From Pseudomonadota bacterium (GTDB taxonomy: Bacteria; Pseudomonadota; Alphaproteobacteria; Rhizobiales; Tepidamorphaceae): a stretch of 11,856 nucleotides of DNA. The stretch is from positions 1 to 11,856 of the forward strand of contig JAEYRQ010000632.1 of assembly GCA_023435545.1 (NCBI GenBank), given 5' to 3'. Each line of letters starts with the position of its first letter. Positions within the stretch are counted from its first letter, which is position 1. Both the position numbers and the translations under genes were made by a program. Below are positions 7,176 to 11,856 of this stretch, one piece after another. The notes under the pieces were generated by a model that was given only the letters and a program-made list of their open reading frames with translations, was not told the DNA's origin and did not search any database.

Positions 7176-9172
7176 GATCCGAAACTCCAGTTGAGCAGGG
7201 TGGCCACGGCGGCGATCAGTACGACGACCCAGAACCAGATCATCACGAGCTTCGTGCCGGCCGCGGGCGGTGGCGGCAGAGTGCGCTCGGCCTTGGTGGC
7301 GAGCTGGATGAATTTCGTCGGCATCGTCGCCATGCCCATGCGATCCGCGAGGAACCACACCAGCAGCACACCGAGCGCCCACCACAGGAACTGCCAGGCC
7401 CACAGCGGCGGGATGGCGAGCGGCCAGGCCTCCAGTCCGCCGGTCGAATTGCCGAACAGCACGTTGCCGATCACCGCCCCCGGACCCAGCGCGAAGAACA
7501 GCCAGGCGATTGCCACCGCCCATGCCACGAGCTTCAGATAGTGGCGGCGGACAGGGAGCACGGCATGGCTCGCCAGGAAGTCGTGGAAGGCCCGGCGCTG
7601 CGATCTCTCTTCCTCGCGCTGGCTGATCAGCGAGATGACGATGACGATGACGATATTGGCGAAGAGGCCCCAGCCGCCGGAATGGATGGTCCACGGCCAC
7701 CGGCCCCAGGGAATCTCCAGCCCGAAGAAGCCGGCGAGCGCGATGCCGAAGTCCTCGGTGAACAAGACGAAGGCCATGCCGGTGACAAGCCCGACGGTCG
7801 CCGCCGGCCTCGTGATCCAGGGGATCCAGCAGATCCCGGCGAGCACCGGCAGCAACTGCAGGCCGAAGCCGAGCGCCAGAGCGCCGAGCGCCACCGCCGC
7901 GCCCGGTGCGAAACTCTGCAGCATCAGCGCGATCAGGATGATCAGGCCGACGCCGATGCGGGCATAGAGCCGCTGGCGTTCCAGATCGAGCTCGGGGTCG
8001 ATGTAGCGGCGGAACACGTCGCGGACGACCAGGGTGCTAGCCGCCGAGGCCGACATCGCCGCGAGCCCCTGCACCGCAGCGACCGCGCAGACGGCGGAAA
8101 TGGCCGCGAACCAGGGCGCACTGTCGGCCAGCATCGAGACGTAGGCACCGACCACGCCGCCGGGCCCGGTCGCCAGTTCGATCGCAGGCTCGCCGAGGAG
8201 ACGCAGGCCGAGCCCCTGCGCGACCGCGAACATCAGCAGCACGCCGCCCATGAGGCCCGCGGAGGCCCATGTCGCCTGCACGCCGAAGCCCTTTGGACTG
8301 CGGCTGGAGAAGGCCAGCACCGAGAACACCGGATTGAGCGACAGCCCCATCAGCGCCAGCCCGAACGACAGGATCATCGCCCCGGTCCAGAGGCTTCCCG
8401 CCGGCGCCTCGACACCAAGGCCCATCGTGTACTGGATGGCGCCGGGTATCCCGAAGTAGGACGCGGTGACGGGCGCGACCTCGCCCTCGGCCGGCGTCGT
8501 GGCGAGGCTCAGCTGGCCGAGACCGGCGGTGAAGGCTCCGAACCCGCCGACGAACCAGTAGGCGTAGAGGCCGAGCAGGACGATGCCCGCCACCATCAAC
8601 ACGCCCTGCAGCGTGCCCACATAGGCCGCCGCCCGCATGCCGCCGAAGGCGACATAGGCGAACACGATCACGGTCATCACCCACATCGCCGTGTGCCGGC
8701 CGACCCAGCCCTCGCTCAGCGAAGCGACGATCGAGCCGGCAACGCCGAGCTGCATCGAGACGAACGGGATCGCGAAGGTGAGCGCAATCACCAGCATCGC
8801 CAGCCGGATCACTTCGCCGCCGAAGTAATGCCCCGCCATCTCACCCGGCGTGACGTAGCCGAAACGCTTGCCGAGCATCCACTGGCGCTTGAGGAAGAAG
8901 GCCGAGCCGAGCCCGATGGTGACTGCTCCGAGGCAGACTTCCGCGAAGGGGAAGCCGTCGCGCAGCACCATGTCGGGAAATCCGAGCGCCATCCAGCCGT
9001 TGAAGGCGAGCGCGGTGCCGGCGGCGACAACGACCCAGGACGGCAGGTTCCGGTCGGCCAGGAAGTAGCTGCGCGGATCGTCCGACAGTCGCGCGCTCGC
9101 AAGCCCCCAGAACAGGCTGAAGGCGCCGTAGAGACCGAGGAAGGCGATGAGCCAGACCGCCGTCTCACTCAA
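7172..9172 (-). CDS. Sodium:solute symporter (SSS family)
   Basis: The protein has about 666 residues and is almost entirely hydrophobic helices, roughly 13-15 by eye. It starts with an outer-facing segment and first helix (TAVWLIAFLGLYGAFSLFWGLAS), followed by the SSS-typical SYFLADRNLPSWVVVAAGTALAFNGWMALGFP. The region AAMSASAASTLVVRDVFRRYIDPELD (about 371-396) corresponds to the helix whose Ser/Thr residues bind sodium in this family. TPGEMAGHYFGG and FAYVAFGGMRAAAYVGTLQGVLM are also characteristic. The C-terminus carries an extra charged loop (EEERSQRR) and a proline run before a last helix. It would bring a small organic substrate into the cell with Na+. TTG 9172 is preferred because GGAG at 9184-9181 sits eight bases upstream; GTG 9181 would touch that site. 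The substrate is unknown; the downstream dehydrogenases suggest a hydroxy- or amino-acid-like compound. Confidence 0.92.
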   Translation of the reverse strand: MSETAVWLIAFLGLYGAFSLFWGLASARLSDDPRSYFLADRNLPSWVVVAAGTALAFNGWMALGFPDMVLRDGFPFAEVCLGAVTIGLGSAFFLKRQWMLGKRFGYVTPGEMAGHYFGGEVIRLAMLVIALTFAIPFVSMQLGVAGSIVASLSEGWVGRHTAMWVMTVIVFAYVAFGGMRAAAYVGTLQGVLMVAGIVLLGLYAYWFVGGFGAFTAGLGQLSLATTPAEGEVAPVTASYFGIPGAIQYTMGLGVEAPAGSLWTGAMILSFGLALMGLSLNPVFSVLAFSSRSPKGFGVQATWASAGLMGGVLLMFAVAQGLGLRLLGEPAIELATGPGGVVGAYVSMLADSAPWFAAISAVCAVAAVQGLAAMSASAASTLVVRDVFRRYIDPELDLERQRLYARIGVGLIILIALMLQSFAPGAAVALGALALGFGLQLLPVLAGICWIPWITRPAATVGLVTGMAFVLFTEDFGIALAGFFGLEIPWGRWPWTIHSGGWGLFANIVIVIVISLISQREEERSQRRAFHDFLASHAVLPVRRHYLKLVAWAVAIAWLFFALGPGAVIGNVLFGNSTGGLEAWPLAIPPLWAWQFLWWALGVLLVWFLADRMGMATMPTKFIQLATKAERTLPPPPAAGTKLVMIWFWVVVLIAAVATLLNWSFGS

Positions 9173-9238
9173 GGCGGCCACTCCGCGTGTGTCCCGGCTC
9201 CTGTGTCGCTGCGCTCGTCATCTGCCGGCGGCCGCCCG

Positions 9239-9673
9239 CTAGTTCCTGTGGATGTGGAACATGGAGAAGGCCCCCTTCAGCCCGAACCGCGTCGCCAGGT
9301 AGACCACGAAGCAGGCGGCCGCGACCGCGAGCCCGAGCAGCCCGGAGAGTGCGTTCGACAGCGTGAAGGCCGGATCGAAGGCCCAGAACACCAGGAAGCT
9401 GAACGCCGCCAGGCCGAACAGCGAGATGCCGGCGGCGATCTCGCCCGACCGGAAGCCCATGCCGTAGATCCGGTTGATGATCAGGTGCGACACGAAGCCG
9501 GCGACGAGGACGAGGTAGCCCGCCGCCGCGACCAGGATATGGTCGGCGCGAAAGCCGGTCGCCACGAGCGCGAGGCTGAACGCGCCGAACAGCCCCCAGC
9601 TCGTCAGCACCGCAAGCCGCTGCTCGGCATCGGTCTCGGCTTCGCTCATACCCTCCCCCGTCGGTGTCGTCAT
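9239..9673 (-). CDS. Small four-helix membrane protein, possible symporter partner
   Basis: I do not recognise a named family. The 144-residue protein has a hydrophilic acidic start (EGMSEAETDAEQR), then four hydrophobic segments at about 23-41 (LTSWGLFGAFSLALVATGF), 46-66 (ILVAAAGYLVLVAGFVSHLI), 79-102 (IAAGISLFGLAAFSFLVFWAF) and 108-126 (LSGLLGLAVAAACFVVYLA). It ends with the charged tail RFGLKGAFSMFHIHRN. It lies 57-66 bases ahead of the symporter gene on the same strand. Several SSS carriers are known to be encoded beside small integral proteins, so a role in assembly or stability is a reasonable guess, no more. The ATG at 9649 (GGGGGAGGG directly upstream, but only two bases away) is an alternative start. 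GGAGG before ATG 9673 is 13 bases away, so neither start is well supported. Confidence 0.75.
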   Translation of the reverse strand: MTTPTGEGMSEAETDAEQRLAVLTSWGLFGAFSLALVATGFRADHILVAAAGYLVLVAGFVSHLIINRIYGMGFRSGEIAAGISLFGLAAFSFLVFWAFDPAFTLSNALSGLLGLAVAAACFVVYLATRFGLKGAFSMFHIHRN

Positions 9674-9733
9674 CTCGCGTCAGCCGCCTCCGGTCGCCGA
9701 CCGGGTCCGGCCTCGCCCCGACGCGTTGTCCGC

Positions 9734-11476
9734 CTACTGCTTCGTGCCCGACGCCTTGCCGCCGCGCGGCGGCTTCTTCTCATCGGTCTCCGGCGTGTAC
9801 TGCGCCTTCGAGAGGCCTTCGAGCCCGTTGACATTGATGGAATGCGGCGACACGCCGATCTCCTTCAGGAGCGAGTCAACGAAGGGTGCCTGCGCCCGAT
9901 ACTGCAGAGCGGAGTTCACCACCGCTTCGGCCAGATTGGTCGGCGCCTTGCCGCCTCCTCCACCACCACCGCCATCGCCGCCAGCCGCGCCGCTCGCCAT
10001 CAGGCCGTCGCCGCCGACATGCGTGCCCGAGAAGCCGGGCAGGCCGTCGACATGCAGGATGCGAATCGATTCGATCTGCTCCATCGGCTTGACGCTCTCG
10101 CGGATGATCGCCGGCAGGTTCTCCACCAGACGCTGGTGCAGCGCACTGCGGCGGTTGGCGTCCGAGCGCAGGTTCTCCGCCTCGTTGAGCTTGCGCTTGC
10201 CCTCGGCCTCGACCGCGAATCGCTCCTCCAGTGCCTTGACCGCGAGGCGGTCGGCGTCGGCGCGGTCCTTGGCGGCGGCCTTCTCGGCGTCGGCGGCGGT
10301 CTTCAGCTTGATCGCCTCGCGCTCGGCCTCCTGCGAAGCCATTACTAGCTCGATCAGCTTGCGGCGCTCGGCCACCTCGGTCTCGCGGCGGGTGGCGACC
10401 TTCTCCTGCGCCACGATCATGGCGGCGCGCGCCTCCTCGGCGGCGGCCTGCGCCTCGGACTGCTCCTTCGACTTCATAGCCACCGCGATCGCGCTCATCT
10501 GCTCCTCGAGCTGGCGCAGCTTGGCGCGCTCGATCTCGAGCTTCTCCAGCGCCTGTTCGCGCGCCACCCGCTCGGCGTCGATGACGCGCTCGCGGGCGAT
10601 CCGGGCCTTCTCGATCTCCTCGCCGGCGCGGATCTGCGCCTGCTCCATCTCCCGCTCGCGCTCGGCCTTTTCCTGCGCGATCTCGGCGCGCTGCTGGGCG
10701 CGGCGGAACGAGACCTCGCGCTCCTGCTCCAGACGGGCGTACTCGCTGTCCCGCTGGATGTTCAGCGCCAGCATCTCCGCCTCCAGGTTTTTCTTGCGCA
10801 TGGCGATCATCGTGTCCTGCTCGATGTCGTTGCGCTTCTTCTTGCGGGATTCGATCTCCTGGGTGAGGCGGGTCAGGCCTTCCGCGTCGAAGGCGTTGGA
10901 GGGATCGAACAGCTTTATGTCGGCCTGGTCGAGGCTGGTCAGCGAGACGGTCTCGAGCTCCAGCCCGTCCTGGGTGAGTGTGTCGGCGACGAGAGACCTG
11001 ATCGAACGGATGTAGTCGGCGCGATGCTCGTGGATCTGCTCCATCGTCATCTGCGCGGCCACCGCGCCCATCGCATCGACGAAGCGGCCCTGCACCAGGT
11101 CCTTCAGGCTTTCCGGGTTCATCGTCCGGTGGCCGAGAGTTCGGGCGGCGGCGGCGACCGATTCCGCGTTGGGTGTCACCCGGACCGAAAACTCGACGGT
11201 CACCTCGATGCGCAGCCGGTCCTTGGTGATCAGCGACTGCTCGCGGGCGCGCCGCACCTCGAGCTTCAGCGTGTTCATGCTGACGTCGGTAACGTCGTGG
11301 ACGATCGGCAGCACGAAGGCGCCGCCGCCCATCACCACCTTCTCGCCGCCGAGACCGGTGCGCACGAAGGAGACGTCCTTGGACGAGCGCCGGTAGAGCC
11401 AGTGCAGGAGGTAGGCCAGCACCGCGATAACGATGGCGGCCAGAATGATGAAGGCAATGATGTCTGCGCCGGTCAT
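9734..11476 (-). CDS. Flotillin/SPFH-domain (YqiK-like) membrane scaffold protein
   Basis: The 580-residue protein begins with a single membrane helix at about 5-27 (IIAFIILAAIVIAVLAYLLHWLY) and basic YRRSSKD. An SPFH/band-7 domain follows, about 30-200, with FVRTGLGGEKVVMGGGAFVLPIVHDVTDVSMNTLKLEVRR, then EVTVEFSVRV and DGLELETVSLTSLDQADIKLF. From about 205 to 445 comes a long charged alpha-helical coiled coil rich in E, K, R, Q and A, as in flotillin heads. The C-terminus has NLPAIIRESVKPMEQIESIRIL, a run of eight glycines (about 502-509) and a last helix. Flotillins oligomerise at the inner membrane and organise lipid domains. ATG 11476 has GGGAGGG seven bases upstream. It sits 67 bases after the rhodopsin and before the small membrane protein. 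NfeD/YqiJ, the usual flotillin partner, is not visible here. Confidence 0.92.
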   Translation of the reverse strand: MTGADIIAFIILAAIVIAVLAYLLHWLYRRSSKDVSFVRTGLGGEKVVMGGGAFVLPIVHDVTDVSMNTLKLEVRRAREQSLITKDRLRIEVTVEFSVRVTPNAESVAAAARTLGHRTMNPESLKDLVQGRFVDAMGAVAAQMTMEQIHEHRADYIRSIRSLVADTLTQDGLELETVSLTSLDQADIKLFDPSNAFDAEGLTRLTQEIESRKKKRNDIEQDTMIAMRKKNLEAEMLALNIQRDSEYARLEQEREVSFRRAQQRAEIAQEKAEREREMEQAQIRAGEEIEKARIARERVIDAERVAREQALEKLEIERAKLRQLEEQMSAIAVAMKSKEQSEAQAAAEEARAAMIVAQEKVATRRETEVAERRKLIELVMASQEAEREAIKLKTAADAEKAAAKDRADADRLAVKALEERFAVEAEGKRKLNEAENLRSDANRRSALHQRLVENLPAIIRESVKPMEQIESIRILHVDGLPGFSGTHVGGDGLMASGAAGGDGGGGGGGGKAPTNLAEAVVNSALQYRAQAPFVDSLLKEIGVSPHSINVNGLEGLSKAQYTPETDEKKPPRGGKASGTKQ

Positions 11477-11483
11477 TGGCGAA

Positions 11484-11490
11484 CCCTCCC
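11484..11490 (-). promoter_or_regulatory. Ribosome binding site for the flotillin gene
   Basis: Minus-strand GGGAGGG ends seven bases before ATG 11476. It is one of the best sites in the window and fixes the start ahead of the membrane helix. Confidence 0.6.
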
Positions 11491-11543
11491 GTCCGAATTC
11501 CTGCTCACGCGCTTCGACGCATCATCGTGTCGGACACCGCCGG

Positions 11544-11856
11544 TCATCGCGGCGCCTCCCCCGGCTTCAGGGCCACGGCGAGAAACGCCAGGCCGAATGC
11601 GATGCGATTGATGAAATCGGTGAGGTTGTAGGCGATGGCGAGCCCGCCGGTGTCGACGCCGCCGCCGAAGCTCGAGATGAAGTTGCCGAGTGGATAGATC
11701 GCCCAGCCGATGGTGACGATCAGCCTCAGCCAGAAGTAGCCGCGCTGCAGCCGCGCGTCGTTGCTCTTCGCGACGACCTCGCTCATCTGGCCGAAGAAGG
11801 CTTCGCCCAGGATGTAGAGCCAGCCGACGATGCCGATCAGGAAGGCGAGGGTGGGA
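11544..11856 (-). CDS. Microbial rhodopsin homologue lacking the retinal lysine (partial, 5' end outside window)
   Basis: The last 103 residues (codons from 11855) are visible, covering helices E to G. Helix E reads TLAFLIGIVGWLYILGEAF. Helix F reads LRLIVTIGWAIYPLGNFI, with the pocket residues W51, Y54 and P55 (numbered within the visible part), as in proteorhodopsin GWAIYPxG. Helix G reads AIAYNLTDFINRIAFGLAFLAVA, aligning with proteorhodopsin IYNLADFVNKILFGL. The conserved aspartate D80 is kept, but the Schiff-base lysine four residues later is R84, codon CGC at 11606-11604. No other lysine lies in the visible helices; K30 is in the E-F loop and K97 near the C-terminus. Rhodopsins are seven-helix membrane proteins using covalently bound retinal for pumping or sensing; this one cannot form the normal Schiff base. 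It ends 67 bases before the flotillin gene. ATG 11786 is internal. Confidence 0.9.
   Translation of the reverse strand, partial: PTLAFLIGIVGWLYILGEAFFGQMSEVVAKSNDARLQRGYFWLRLIVTIGWAIYPLGNFISSFGGGVDTGGLAIAYNLTDFINRIAFGLAFLAVALKPGEAPR

Noticed and set aside
9690..9704. Perfect inverted repeat with a six-base stem and three-base loop between the flotillin and small membrane protein genes
   Set aside because: Considered as a terminator, but there is no T run on the minus strand after it, and such short GC stems are expected by chance in this composition.
9953..9976. Run of GGN codons in the flotillin gene, possible repeat expansion
   Set aside because: Mixed glycine codons rather than a pure repeat, encoding a flexible linker between the head and C-terminal helix; no sign of slippage.
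7541..10348. A 935-codon open frame on the plus strand
   Set aside because: It runs antisense through the symporter, the small membrane protein and the flotillin, all with clear family motifs. Its product is a non-folding mix of R, D, E, Q, H, P and G, typical of the reverse strand of GC-rich genes.
11544..11786. An 80-residue stand-alone small protein starting at ATG 11786
   Set aside because: The frame stays open upstream to the window edge and encodes helix E of a rhodopsin, so the ATG is internal to a longer gene.

Overview
The window is GC-rich throughout, densely packed and uses frequent GTG/TTG starts and ATGA-type overlaps. Together with the protein families seen, this suggests an alphaproteobacterium (inference; there is no rRNA or other taxonomic marker here). 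Two gene sets converge near position 2100. No tRNA, rRNA, CRISPR array, insertion sequence or integrase is visible, and there is no gene-free stretch longer than about 70 bases.

Plus strand, 1-2112: the C-terminal end of an ABC-transporter substrate-binding protein (frame disrupted close to the window edge), a GNAT-type acetyltransferase, and an alanine-racemase-family PLP enzyme. The three are tightly spaced or overlapping and look like the tail of one operon.

Minus strand, 11856 down to 2093, nine genes in the same direction with gaps of at most about 70 bases. In transcription order: (1) the last three helices of a microbial rhodopsin of proteorhodopsin type in which the retinal-binding lysine is an arginine; (2) a flotillin/YqiK-like SPFH protein; (3) a small four-helix membrane protein; (4) a sodium:solute symporter; (5) an iron-type alcohol dehydrogenase; (6) a succinate-semialdehyde-type aldehyde dehydrogenase; (7) a RidA-family deaminase; (8) a three-part signalling protein with a Rossmann-like N-terminus, a class III nucleotide cyclase and an RsbW/SpoIIAB-like kinase; (9) a STAS anti-sigma-factor antagonist.

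A reasonable reading is an uptake and oxidation module (symporter plus alcohol and aldehyde dehydrogenases, ending in a dicarboxylate such as succinate, with RidA as a clean-up enzyme), preceded by a membrane-organisation/sensory pair (lysine-less rhodopsin, flotillin) and followed by a partner-switching regulatory pair that links cyclic-nucleotide production to sigma-factor control. The rhodopsin and the cyclase-kinase fusion are the most noteworthy items.
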